From Plicaturopsis crispa FD-325 SS-3 (Eukaryota > Basidiomycota > Agaricomycetes > Amylocorticiales > Amylocorticiaceae), in NCBI GenBank assembly GCA_000827205.1, contig KN832562.1:591829-655828 (forward strand): a stretch of DNA of 64,000 bases. Direction: 5' to 3'. This document shows positions 44,834-55,414 of the stretch, in pieces. The position numbers and the translations under genes were made by a program. Every line of letters begins with the position of its first letter. Within the stretch, counting starts at the first letter, position 1. The notes under the pieces are model-generated. The model saw nothing but the letters and a program-made list of their open reading frames with translations. It had not been told where the DNA came from and did not search any database.

Positions 44834-47587
44834 ATGGGACGCAAACAAAATCGAGTGAAAGCCGCTGCCGCGCGCGCCCGCGAAGGGAAAGCCTCTCGAC
44901 GGGCAGCCCTCGAATCCGAGCAGATTTCTGAGCCCCGCATACCCGATGCACCCGAAGACCAAGGACGTTTCGATTGCAATCAGGACGACGAGGAGGACGA
45001 CGGCGAGTGTCATTGGACAGGAAGTGTCAACGATGGATTGCCGGATACCGGGATCGCGGGCGACGACTTCTCAGAGTCGGACTCGGAGATGGGCTCTGAA
45101 GACGAGCTGGAAGAACTGGAGGGCGAGGAGCTGCTCGACAGCCTGGGAAAGTCTATGGATACGGTGGGCCCTGAGCAAGCTGCGTCAGCCGTCCGGAATG
45201 CCTTCGATCGACTGCAAACATCACTCACCCCGAAGGAGTGGGCCAAAGCTGAAGCTAACCGTCACCTTGGCTATAATGGGCAGTCTGCACGGACACAGAG
45301 GAGAAAGGACGAGCAGGCACGGGCAAAAGAGAGGGTGGATGCAAAGATGCGGCAAACGTGAGTACTTATCTTGCTTTGAGCATACAGTTTTGACTCACTG
45401 AACATGATGCCTGTCGCAGCAAGGGCGCAGACTTGATGCGTGCCTTTTTCCAGCCCAAGTCTCGGAACGACGCGACACCGCTTCCACACTCATCGACTTC
45501 GCAGGCGGCGCGGTCCCCTTCTGAATCGGAGGCTGAGGCAATTTTCACGGGATACCTTTCGGACGTATCTGAGGACGACGACGAAGATATGTCGGGTGCC
45601 GACACCGAGGGAGAAGACAACGAGGACGAGCTTCATCCAGAACCTGAAAACGCGTCACCCGTGGATCCGGTTTCGACTGAAAGTAATAAACGTACCGCCT
45701 CCGATGTTCGTGCACCTGCATCCTTCCGAATCCGTCCAGCACCACGACTCAAGCGCCGTAAACTCGACACTCCAGCGCGGGTTGCACGTTTGCGCGCAAG
45801 CGAAGCTCGAGCAACGGCGCTGGCACAAGGACTCTCGGCGATCGATAAGCTTATCGCGTCCAAACGCGATGTGTTCCACGCTGGTCGGAACAGTCTTCAG
45901 GCGTACCGGGCTCGTGCAATTCAGTCCTGTCTGCACATGGTCGTCAAGAACAAGCGGAAGCTCATCGACGCTTCCGAGAGGGCTGCCGAGAGTCAAGGAT
46001 TCGCGCAGAAATGGGGCGGACGTCTGGTTCGCAAATGGGTCCGCAAATGGCTCTCCGACAGAGTTCTTCCCGAGTCGCGGATGGGCAGTCACGCCAAGGC
46101 CTTCACACTATTGAACGACCCAGCGGTCTGTGCAGAGCTACGGTCGTATGTTCGCTCCAATAAGTGGGCCATGGATCCAGCAAAACTGTCGGATTTCAGC
46201 AAGGACAAGATGGTTCCCGACGTCGCTGACAAATATCTGCGCAACATCGTCAACGTCGAAATACCGAATGGCCTCAAGAAGTACCTTGACACCGAGCTGC
46301 TCCCTCGTGCACACCTCAAAGCTGCGAAGGGGATATCGTTGCGCACCGCACGAAGATGGCTTCACCGCGAGGGGTTCCAGTATACCGAGCACAAGAAATC
46401 GTTATATTACGACGGCCACGAGCGACCCGATGTTGTCCACTATCGGCAGAATGTCTTCCTTCCGGCCATGGCGGATTATCGACGACGCCTGGTCGAGTAT
46501 GTCGTTGGCGATGTCGAAAAGGAGGTTTACAAACCACTTGGCAATTTTGTGGAACGGCCTGTCGTTCTTGCCGCTCACGACGAGATGACATGCCAGCAGA
46601 ACGATGGACCAGCGAAAAGCTGGGTTCTTGATGGTGAGCATCTGCTGAAGAAGAAGGGTGTTGGCCGTGGCATACACCGAAGCGACGTGATCTGCTCGAC
46701 GTATGGGCATCTGAAGGATGCTGGTCAAAGCCTCGAGTACGGTAAAAACTACGAAGGATATTGGACGGGAGAGCTTTTTGTCAAGCAGGTGAGTTGTAAT
46801 TGCATATGCTGCACACCGTTCGTGGCTCAATACGACTTTTGCATTACAGTTGACCGAGAAAATTATCCCGACGTTCGAGCGAGTCCACGGTCCCGGATAT
46901 CAAATGCTCTTGATGGTCGACAACTCTCAAGGCCACTCAGCTTATGCAGTCGATGCCCTGTTGACTTCGCGGATGAACATGCGACCCGGGGGGAAGCAAG
47001 CCCACCTCCGTGATGGCTGGTATATGCGCGCCGGCGAGAAGGTCACCCAGAAGATGGACTTTCCTCAGGACCACGACGAATTCCCCGGGATGCCGAAAGG
47101 CATGAAGCAGGTGCTGGTGGAGCGCGGCCTTTGGACGAACAACCTTCGCATGCAGTGCAAGACGTGCGATCCCGATGCCAAGACTTGCTGTGCCAAACGG
47201 ATCTTAGACTTGCAACCCGACTTCAAGGAACAGCGGTCCCTTGTTCAAGAGGTTGTCGAGGCCGCGGGACATCTCTGCATCTTCCTGCCGAAATTCCACT
47301 GCGAACTTAACTTCATCGAGTTCTTCTGGGGCGCAGTCAAGAGGTACCTTCGTGAAAACTGCGATTATACATTTTCGACACTTCAAGAGAATCTTCCGAA
47401 TGCCTTGGCGTCTGTTCCTATCGAGACTATTCGGAAATGGGAGCATCGCATGATTCGCTGGATGGACGCCTACCGATCTGGTCTCGGAGCTAAGGATGCC
47501 CAGACAAAAGTCAAGCAGTTCAGCTCGAAGACTTACACGTCCCACCGTCGCGTCCCCGAGAACGTCGCCCGCCAGTTCGACGCATAG
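44834..47587 (+). CDS. DDE transposase of the transposon
   Basis: Three exons, 44834-45357, 45420-46788 and 46850-47587, total 2,631 nt, 876 residues. It starts MGRKQNRVKAAAARAREGKA. The first ~330 residues are acidic and disordered, with a basic KRRK near 45755. A helix-turn-helix-like region includes ISLRTARRWLHREGF. The catalytic core has first Asp in VLAAHDEMT, second Asp in LLMVDNSQGHSAY and Glu in FHCELNFIEFFWGAVKRYL, the N-x-I-E-x-x-W pattern of IS630/Tc1/mariner enzymes. Spacing is 92 residues between the Asps and 132 between the second Asp and Glu, far more than the ~34 of Tc1; the insert contains CKTCDPDAKTCC. The enzyme cuts and pastes the element; all three acidic residues are present. 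Confidence 0.88.
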
Positions 47588-47799
47588 GTCTATTTACAGG
47601 GGCTAATTACCCGTTATGTATGTATCACGTGCTATTTCATGTGACCTGGCCAATTTCACGTCGAGAAAAATTATGTCTCCCCCAAAAATAAGTTTCACGA
47701 CAATCGGTCTGGTGGGTCTTTTCTACGTACCAAAAGGAGTGTTTTAGCAAGAGGAATAAGAAATCGGGCCATAATTGTGAGTGTCATTCTCGTTGTACA

Positions 47800-47829
47800 A
47801 AAGTAGCGGCCGCTAAGCGGCCCGCACCA
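47800..47829 (-). repeat. Right terminal inverted repeat (30 bp)
   Basis: Begins AAAGTAGCGGCCGCTAAGCG and ends GCCCGCACCA, the exact reverse complement of the left repeat, followed by the TA duplication at 47830-47831. Confidence 0.95.
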
Positions 47830-47831
47830 TA

Positions 47832-48585
47832 AAGCATTGTTTCCCCCGCACCCATGCGCATGCGCATCAAGGAAAATTGAGCATAGGTACCGACGTCGAG
47901 TGCCTTTTCAATATTCGAAGCTTTCGAAAACGCACTGTCAGTCGGATCTCGGAAGATGGGGCGGGAGGAGTTTGTGTTTATTTGGCTACGAACGACTTGG
48001 AGGTATCGTGCCACCAATTGCCCTCTTGTCTACGACCACCATGTTCTCCAATTTGTTTTACTGCTTGCGTAGCCTCTAGGATCGACAAGCGCTTAGGAAA
48101 ACGACAGAAACTGAGCAGCGAGTGGGATGAGGACCAGCAGCGAACCTGCCGAGGTGGCACAATGTTCGACAAATTCAATGTCCGCTTTTGGAAGGAAGAC
48201 TCTGACCAAAGTTACCGCTGCCCTTTGTCTCTGGCCGCACAATGTATGCGCTCTGCAATATTCTCGCCTTCCGCATCGACCGATTTCCTCAATGAAGAAC
48301 CGCTTAGCGACGTCCTTTAAAGGGCTCTCGCATACATCCGGTCGGCTCCCCATCCTTTCTCCTCCCTTGACCTGGTCCGCACTCTCGTCCCGATACCCTT
48401 CATCTCTCTCTACTTCTGTCATATAAAGCAGGACTTTCGGCACCCAGGTGGATCGCCCCATTTACTTCTTGCATACAAACGCATCGCACTGCACATCTTC
48501 AGCCGCCTCAATCACTGTTTCCCTAGACCAATCCCCGCTGTTTCCTTAGCATCCAAACGCACATACGTCTACATCTGTATCCACC
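47832..48585. other. Intergenic region right of the transposon
   Basis: About 750 bases between the transposon and the next gene. A 147-codon plus-strand frame at 47877-48320 has no family resemblance. The final 200 bases are pyrimidine-rich with a TATA box, clearly the promoter of the downstream gene. Confidence 0.45.
48422..48428 (+). promoter_or_regulatory. TATA box of the 48586 gene
   Basis: TATAAAG lies 164 bases upstream of the ATG at 48586 and is followed by C/T-rich leader sequence, a common promoter layout for strongly expressed mushroom genes. Confidence 0.5.
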
Positions 48586-49223
48586 ATGGCCCACCAACGC
48601 GTATCCCTCTTCTCCTCCGGCTCTGACCGTCCCACGCTCCCCCCGCTGCATACTCTCAACCTCAAACCGAGATTAGCGGGTGTTCACGACTTACACGACT
48701 CTAACGAGGTATGTGCTGTTGACGCGCTTTCAATATACGTCCAACGTCTTACAAAACGCCCACCTAGACACCCACCCGCACGATGCGCAACTGGCTGCAT
48801 CCCCGTCACGCGTCCATCTCTTCCACGTCCACATCCACGTCCTCACGCACACCCTCCCCATCCCCATCTGACATGTCCGCATGCTCATCCTCCTCCTCCT
48901 TTTCCACCTCCACCGCCCTCACTACGCCCTCGCCCTCCCCGCCCCCAGAGGCCCGCGTCCGCCTCGCGCCCACAACGCTCGACCTCGCGGAGGTCGTTTT
49001 CATCACCCACCCGCCGAACGCGCCGCACATCCCGAGCCTGACGGGCGCGCCGGCACCCCCCAAGACGATGATGCTTGTAGGGCCGGCGCTGCGGACGCTG
49101 CGGCAGGCAAGTGACCGCTCATTCGCGAAGGGCGCGCGCGTACATCCGTACCGCATCGTTAGGGGCGCGAGCGGCGGTTCGCGAAAGCCGGTCGCGGTGG
49201 TGCATGCGATGCCCATGTTGTAG
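48586..49223 (+). CDS. Small Ser/Pro-rich hypothetical protein
   Basis: Two exons (48586-48708 and 48768-49223) give 579 nt, 192 residues. It starts MAHQRVSLFSSGSDRPTLPP, then LHTLNLKPRLAGVHDLHDSN, an N-terminal pattern I have seen in short Agaricomycete proteins without assigned function. The middle is a Ser/Thr/Pro run; the C-terminal part has PPPEARVRLAPTTLDLAEVV, MMLVGPALRTLRQ and a conserved-looking GARVHPYRIVRG. No signal peptide. A clear TATA promoter and consistent splicing support a real gene. Function unknown. Confidence 0.7.
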
Positions 49224-49517
49224 TTCTCACGCAACGAGCAAGAGTAATCCACACGAAAACAGAAAGTAGAAGGAGAGGTGGGATGGCCCGGGGGGAGGGG
49301 ACGTACCATAGTATATTATCTGTATCCACTATACCTCACTGTATCAGCTGCGAAGATTGTACGTGCGTTCGTTATATTACTAGTACAGGTTAATCGACAT
49401 TTTTTGTATTGCTCTTCATACGTCCGGCTTTCCGTGGTACGGTTTACAAGGCGCCGTGGTCGTTGACCGGGTCGGCTAGCGGGAAAACTTTGCGTTTCTC
49501 TTTCACCGACGTTTTCC

Positions 49518-50073
49518 ATGGCAAGCTTGGGCCTCCGTGTCACTTCGTGGACGCCTCGAATAACGCGCTCGTTCGTCAACTATGCTGCTGCTCGCCCACC
49601 TCCACCACCTCGGGCTCCCCCTCCAGCGTCTGCATCTCCAGCAGCACCAGTTCTCTCGACCAAGCGTCGCGTAGAGAACATCGCTACGCCTCACGACTTT
49701 CTCAAGGCCATCGGACGTTCGTGCGAGACGTTGGTCTCTATCGATAGCTGGCCCGCGTTCTGGAAGACCAATACGCACGCACTGAAGAAAGTGGGACTGG
49801 GGGTACAGGAGCGGAGGTGCGTCTCTGACCGTACACTAGATGTTCTCTTCCATCGCCAATGCAGGGACCCCGCTAGGTACATCCTGTGGTGCATGGAGAA
49901 GTTTCGTGCGGGATATGCGGTCAGTGACTTTGCACACCCGCCGAAACCAAAGAAGAAAATCCGAGGGTGCGTGCCTGCATAGTCCGCTGTAAACCATTGC
50001 TGACCCGCACAGCAGACAAGGCCCGGCAGTACAGTTGGGGAAGCGCATTCGGTCGCGTCGAATAAAGAGATAA
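49518..50073 (+). CDS. FYV4: Mitochondrial small ribosomal subunit protein mS41 (FYV4)
   Basis: Three exons, 49518-49816, 49865-49966 and 50013-50073, total 462 nt, 153 residues. The N-terminus MASLGLRVTSWTPRITRSFV is basic and lacks acidic residues, as in mitochondrial presequences. The IGR motif domain reads PHDFLKAIGRSCETLV, then FWKTNTHALKKVGLGVQERR and, after splicing, DPARYILWCMEKFRAGY, the SAM-like fold that binds the mitochondrial small-subunit rRNA. It ends in a basic tail, LGKRIRSRRIKR. Length and motif order match the family. Confidence 0.88.
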
Positions 50074-50583
50074 TCCTTTGCGTATACGCGCTGCACACGC
50101 GCTCCGCCATGGCCATACAACTCATTACCCAAGCAGGGAGCTTTGGTTTTCTTTGACGTCTATTTACAATCTCATGTTTTTACATACAGTTTGCATGGTC
50201 GTGGTCAAGCAAGGGTATCCTGGTGAGTTTAGGCAGTCCTCTTTCAGTGTTCACAGTCTGAGGCTCGAGTCACGATCCCACAATCAAGCAGATCTGCTGC
50301 CAGTGTCTACCGGTGCCGGTGCTACTCGCTGTACAGCGGCACGCGTCAAGGCTCAAACCCGATTTCCGTCCCTGCAAGATAAGTCGTTTGTAAAGAGTAC
50401 TACGTACCGCAGTTTTGGACTGGGCAGCGGATGCGAAGGCCAACGCTATGTCCTGCATGGTCGGTTGCCGTACAAGGTTACAAGATGGTCGTTCGGTTCG
50501 TGCAGTGTACATCGTAGCACCAGCGTCCATGCGGCGCACCTCTTGGGAGAGTTTTCTCGCTCTCGGCCGCATCCCACCAGGCC
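50074..50583. other. Intergenic region
   Basis: About 500 bases between the convergent ends of mS41 and the first mini-kinase gene. Open frames here run across both strands without family resemblance. Confidence 0.4.
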
Positions 50584-51002
50584 TCACTCTTCGTACAGCA
50601 TCCCGTCCGCCCGCATCCTCTTCATGTGGTCGACCAGCATCCCCATCATCTTATCCTGCACGCGCAGCAGCTCCTCATGCGACGCGCTCTGTATCTTCGC
50701 ATAGTCCAGGTCGACGAGCGCGCCCGTCGTGATCGCGCCGTCTTCCTCGTTCACCAGCGCGAGCAGGTTTGCGGGGCAGATGTCGCCGTGCAGCATGCCG
50801 TGCTTCTCGTATGCCTCCCGGTGTACTGTGCGCTGTGTTAGTGGCGGGTACGGGTGCAGGGCGAGCGGGCGTACTTACTCTTGACGGTGGTTAGGAACAC
50901 TATCAGGACTTCTTTTAGGGATGGACAGCTGTAGATGTCGAGGGTCTCGCATGGCTTTGTGAGGCGGGCGCGGATTTCGTCGTCGGACAGGCCTTCAGAC
51001 AT
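50584..51002 (-). CDS. Miniature FunK1-like kinase protein, copy 1
   Basis: Two exons (50879-51002 and 50584-50825) give 366 nt, 121 residues. It starts MSEGLSDDEIRARLTKPCET. The second exon begins with IHREAYEKHG and then MLHGDICPANLL, matching the catalytic loop of fungal FunK1-type kinases (H-G/R-D-x4-N), followed by GALVDLDYAK, the DFG-like metal-binding loop. There is no ATP-binding lobe and almost no C-lobe, so kinase activity is very unlikely by itself. The intron lies, phase 1, just before the H-R-E residues, the same place as in copy 3. The start is 199 bases from the divergent copy 2. Confidence 0.65.
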
Positions 51003-51201
51003 GTTCGGATGGTGGTGCCGTCGACGGAAGTGTGGTCTAGGACAATGGAGAGATGGACCCGGCGCTTATCGATTATCAGCAAGCACGCAAGCGCCACCAC
51101 TTTTGTACTTCAAAGAGTTGCATTGTTCAGGCCAACGCCACCGTCTTTTACCTTTTCACCGCCCAAATTCCGCTGCTACATTTGCACACTCAATCTCTGC
51201 C

Positions 51202-51811
51202 ATGGACGAAACACCCTCTCCCACATCGCCAATGTCAGCGCTTTGTGATCCCGCACGTGTCCTCCCCCGGCTCGTCACGAACTACCACCACCGCTCCATG
51301 CTCGAGAGCAGCAATTTCGCAGCCCGAGCACACGCGATCACAGAGTCTCTACGCGGTGTGTGTGCTTTCCCTCATCATTCCCAGATACCGGGGTACACGG
51401 ATACTGACCTCACCTGGATATGTAGCGCTGATGATGGTGCGCCTTGCGGTGCCGGACTACTTGCATGGCGATATCTGTCCGGTGAACATCCTGCTCGTCA
51501 AGGAGAGCGAGTATACTGTGGCCGCAGAGGCTGGGAACGACGATGACGCGAAGGGCAAGGACCAGAACAAGGACCAAAGTAAGGCCAAGGCCAAGGGCGC
51601 CCTCGTCGACCTGGACGTCGCGCGGTGCACGAGCAGGGCTTACCTGCAGCTCCAGCGCGCTATCGACATGCAGAAAGAACTTTTAGCGGACACGCTCGCC
51701 ACTCAGGATGCTTTCGCCGATCAGGATGTTCCTGCAAATTTGGATACGCCTTTGACTGACGAGGACAGCGACGAAATTGACGCAATTATACACCTGGCAT
51801 GGTGTAGCTGA
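51202..51811 (+). CDS. Miniature FunK1-like kinase protein, copy 2
   Basis: Two exons (51202-51355 and 51426-51811) give 540 nt, 179 residues. It starts MDETPSPTSPMSALCDPARV. The second exon encodes the catalytic-loop segment PDYLHGDICPVNILLVKESE, a Lys/Gln/Asp-rich linker (GKDQNKDQSKAKAKG), then GALVDLDVAR and an acidic tail ending AIIHLAWCS. As in copy 1, the N-lobe and most of the C-lobe are missing. The first exon is 154 nt and ends in phase 1, exactly as in copy 3. The HGD and DLD motifs are intact. Confidence 0.65.
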
Positions 51812-52132
51812 GGATGTGCGCCAACTTTGTTCCGAGGGGCACCGATCAGTGCGACTAGGAGGTAGCTCGCACTCCGTTGTATTTGTATGGTCATGCAGCA
51901 GGTTAACATCGCGATCATGGAACAATGAACTCGTGTTGTTGTCGTGTTGCTAAAGAAATGGCACCTGTCCACGCTTGGGCCTATGGTTGATACGCTTGGG
52001 CCTATTGTCTAGGGCGTTAAAACGTTCAAATTCGCTTTCTTGCTACCCAACAAACACTTGACGCTTCAAAATCAAGGCCTCAACGTTCGAAGTTCAATCC
52101 TTACACCCGTCTCCCCCTTGCACCGATTGTCA
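51812..52132. other. Spacer between mini-kinase copies 2 and 3
   Basis: 320 bases containing the end of copy 2 and the promoter of copy 3. A 10-base repeat, CTTGGGCCTA, occurs twice (51975 and 52000). Nothing else seen. Confidence 0.4.
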
Positions 52133-52759
52133 ATGCCGAAAGCATCGTCGAGCACGCAAGCGTCCGACCGCGCAGCACGCGCCGCGAGCGTGCAGAACCG
52201 GCTCACGACGCGCTTTGAATGTATCCCTACGAACGAATTCGGTAACAGGAAAGAGTTGCTCGTTGCGCTGTACCAGGTGGTACAAGGTGAGTCGTGCCCT
52301 TCACGTCTTACTGGGGTCTAGCGTAATGAATGATCGATCGACTGACTGGCCACGTCCTCAGCACACAGAGATAGCTTTATGGGCAGCCAATTGCAGTGGC
52401 ACCCTGGAATGACCGATATGAGTCTGACTACCATCGTCATCACGGACAAGGATGCCAATCCCGACAACATCGCAGTCGGCGGGGCAAAGGAAAAAGCCCG
52501 CGAAAAGACAGCAGGCAAAGGTGCAGCGGGCAGCGTCCGCGGCGGCGCGATCATCGACCTCGATATCGGCAAGAACACCACGTACACCGAGGTGATGAGA
52601 TGTGCAGACAGAATCAACGACATGGTGGACACGTACTTGGTGACCGGCGACCCGGAGCTCCGGGAGACGCTCGAGGAGGTGGAGGAGTACATCGTAGTGG
52701 AGATGGCGCGGCACGGCGTGTACGACTGCAAGATGCCATTCCTGCCCATGGATTTTTAA
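52133..52759 (+). CDS. Miniature kinase-like protein, copy 3 (catalytic loop lost)
   Basis: Two exons (52133-52286 and 52362-52759) give 552 nt, 183 residues. It starts MPKASSSTQASDRAARAASV and contains KELLVALYQVVQ|AHRDSF across the intron, aligning with KEVLIVFLTTVK|IHREAY of copy 1 (same position, phase 1). The HGD catalytic loop is replaced by DMSLTTIVITDKDANPDNIA, but the loop GGAIIDLDIGK still matches GALVDLDYAK. It ends MARHGVYDCKMPFLPMDF. It reads as an intact small protein that no longer has kinase catalytic residues. An in-frame ATG upstream (52040) is less likely. Confidence 0.6.
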
Positions 52760-52769
52760 ATTTGTGCTA

Positions 52770-55414
52770 TTAGTGATTATCATGTACGATCATCTCAGAC
52801 GCCTTTTCTCCAATCGCAATCAGCGGCGCCGTCTGTGGCGAAACATGATTCAGATCTTGCGTGTAGAGTAAGAATATGCTAGTAGTGCGTACCGGGTGCC
52901 CAGACAATTGAGCCGGGAATATCGACGCGTCAATGACCCGCAGCGCATCGACACCGTGCACTTTCAGCTCGGCGTCCACCACGCTGTCCGCAGCGTCCAG
53001 CCCAATCTTGGCCGTGCCGACGGGGTGATACAGCGTCTCCGCATTCGCGCGGATCCATCGCTCCAGCGCGTCGTCGGTGACCAGGTCAGGGTCCGCGTCG
53101 CCCGGCCAGAACACGTCCGCTTCGTCGTCAGAGTGGTCTTTGAGCAGGAGGAGCTCGCGCAGGGGCTCTTGCCGTGCTATGCGGAGCGAGAGGCGCAGCC
53201 CGCGCACGAGCACGCGCATGTCGTTTGGGTCGGAGAAGTAGTTCGGGTCGACGGCGGCTTTCTCGAACGGCGAGGCGCTGGTCAGGTAGACACTGCCCGT
53301 GGAGAGGGGACGCAGCAAAATTGGCGCCTGGTATACCGAAAGATGGTGAGCGAATGTGGACACATAGTTGGCTCGCTATTACTAGCGAGCACAGAGAGCG
53401 GGACCTACGATACTGAGGCAATCTTCTGTCGATGCAGTGCTTCCAAATCCATGGTCCAGGAATGTGACTGGGGCTGTCAAAATTTCAAGGTCAGGTGCCG
53501 CGGGACCAGAAGTGGTGTCCAGGACTGCCGTAGGCTCAGAGATCTTAGACGTGAAGGGTAGAGCGGGATCTGTCGAGCGCACAAATGCAGCAGCTTCGGC
53601 AACCTAGACACCTCCCCAATCATGCATAAGTATCAGACAGCACTGAGTTGCAATATTAATATCTCACACTGTGCGTGGCAGGGCCGGTGCCCGCCCAAAA
53701 CCAGCGGATCAGGGAGGGGAGGGACCTCAAAGGATCTGCCAAAAAGTCCAAACTAATGCCCTTTTTTGCGCGGAGAGTGACCGTCCCGGACCAGAGATGC
53801 TATTGTGCGAATCATCAATGTGTGGCCAGCGAGCATGGCATGAGATAGGGCCTCACATCAGACAAGTTTTTCCCGACGGCTGGCAGGTCCTTGATCACAC
53901 TGACACCGTGCTTCTCCAGTTCATCTCTTGCGCCAATACCAGAGAGATTGAGAAGCGCTGGCGTGGCCAGAGCTCCTGCAGAAAGTATCACTTCTCTGCG
54001 TGCCGCAACGCGGAACCGTGGCGACGAGGATGTCTTCGCTATTTCGAGACCTACTGCTCTAGGTTTCGCGTCCGAAGAGAGCAGCACTCGTGTAGCCTGT
54101 AGGATGTCGTTTAATATAAGGAGAATAGGCGTAGAAGAGTACATCTTGCCGTTGTCAGGACAGAAATCGTGAGATTCTTCCTCGCTACGACCTCGTCACT
54201 CAGGTAGGCTGTCGCGGACGAGCTCCGGCTGCCTGTGCTGTCAATGAACGTGGCAAGCTTGGAGGCGCCAAGAGTCCCGCGCTGTGTATTGAAGTCACTA
54301 GGGGTAACCAGAGTTGATTAGCTTCTTGAACTTGTCGCCAATGCTTGGAAATCCTACGGGGTATATGGAATACCAATCTGCTTCCCTGCATCGATGAACC
54401 GCTGGCACATTTCGCTGCACCATGTGTACGACGTCAGCCACAGCCCGCTGTCCCCGCGCTCGTCTACCTTGACGTCGGGGTATCTCGTGTCTGGCGTGAA
54501 TTTCTCCGCTTTGCGCAGATACCTGCAGTGAAATGTCCCGTTCACAGTCGCCGCAAATCAGACGAGAAAAGTCCTTACGGTGCCAGCGCCGCGTAGCTCC
54601 ATCCTTTCGCGCCGAGTTGCTCCCATTCGTCGAAATCGGATGGGCTGCAGTGGTGGTAGAGCATAGCGTTTATGGAGGTGGATCCCCCCAGCATTTTGCC
54701 CCTCGGCCAGAACAGTTGGCGATTGCCGAGACTGGATTGGGGTCTAGCAGGGAGTGAGACACAGATATAACGTCAATAGAGCGATGGGAGATAACTAACA
54801 CTGTGTAATACGCCCAATCCCATTTTGTCCTTAAGGATCATTCATGTTCAATACCGAAGGTTATGTTTCGAGATAACATATCGGAGTTGACATACCTGAA
54901 GAGTTTACCAAATCCTGTTCATTGCATACTTATCAGCATTTCGGCAGCATATATCAATGTCAAGATGTAAGGATCACCAATGGGGATCTTTGAGAACAGA
55001 GCATCCCTGTTACTAAACGCGAGAAGAAGTTGAGCGTCACGACTGCAGGTATGAAATGAAGCGAAAACGTACTTGCCACCAGCTGCAAAAGGAAATTGAT
55101 CCCGTTAGTATGCACACTCTATGCATGGACAGCTTAAACTTTAAGACAACCTTCTATGAGGAGCACGGATTTGTTTGCGTCCTCCGACAATCGGTTAGCC
55201 AGGACACACCCAGTCGCGCCTTTCAGAAATGGCCATTCAGTGATACACGCAGTCATGAAATTGAACTCGACTCACCTCCACCGACTATAACATAGTCGTA
55301 AGTCTTGTAATGCTCCTGGGCGTCTTCATAACTTGGCACGACCTCGTCGACACCTAGTTTGGTGGCGATTTGGGACAAGTCGGAGAGAAACGGCCTGGAG
55401 AAATATGAGCCCAT
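52770..55414 (-). CDS. GMC oxidoreductase (aryl-alcohol/alcohol oxidase-like)
   Basis: FAD-dependent glucose-methanol-choline family enzyme. It starts at 55414 with [20 protein letters not shown], has no signal peptide, and the FAD-binding motif is built across introns: [20 protein letters not shown] then VLLIEAGG. Next come LFSKIPIG and a WDWAYYT-type segment. A middle exon reads [20 protein letters not shown] with [10 protein letters not shown]. The C-terminal domain has [20 protein letters not shown], then the catalytic His in [12 protein letters not shown] and a second His in QLSGHP, spliced to [15 protein letters not shown]. It ends at 52770. At least ten short introns. Aryl-alcohol or related oxidases supply H2O2 for lignin breakdown when secreted; the lack of a signal suggests an intracellular role here. 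Substrate unknown; internal exon edges approximate. Confidence 0.85.

Larger units (their letters stand above)
44589..47831. mobile_element. DNA transposon, Tc1/mariner-IS630 type, complete
   Basis: A 3,239-bp element (44591-47829) bounded by perfect 30-bp terminal inverted repeats and flanked by TA at 44589-44590 and 47830-47831, the target duplication of the IS630/Tc1/mariner superfamily. It carries one transposase gene, spliced from three exons with no frame damage. Perfect repeats and an open gene point to a recent insertion. The terminal repeats contain an internal palindrome (GGCCGCT T AGCGGCC). Confidence 0.92.

Noticed and set aside
47877-48320. 147-codon plus-strand frame right of the transposon
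   Set aside because: I considered it as a gene interrupted by the transposon, but no matching left part or motif was found.
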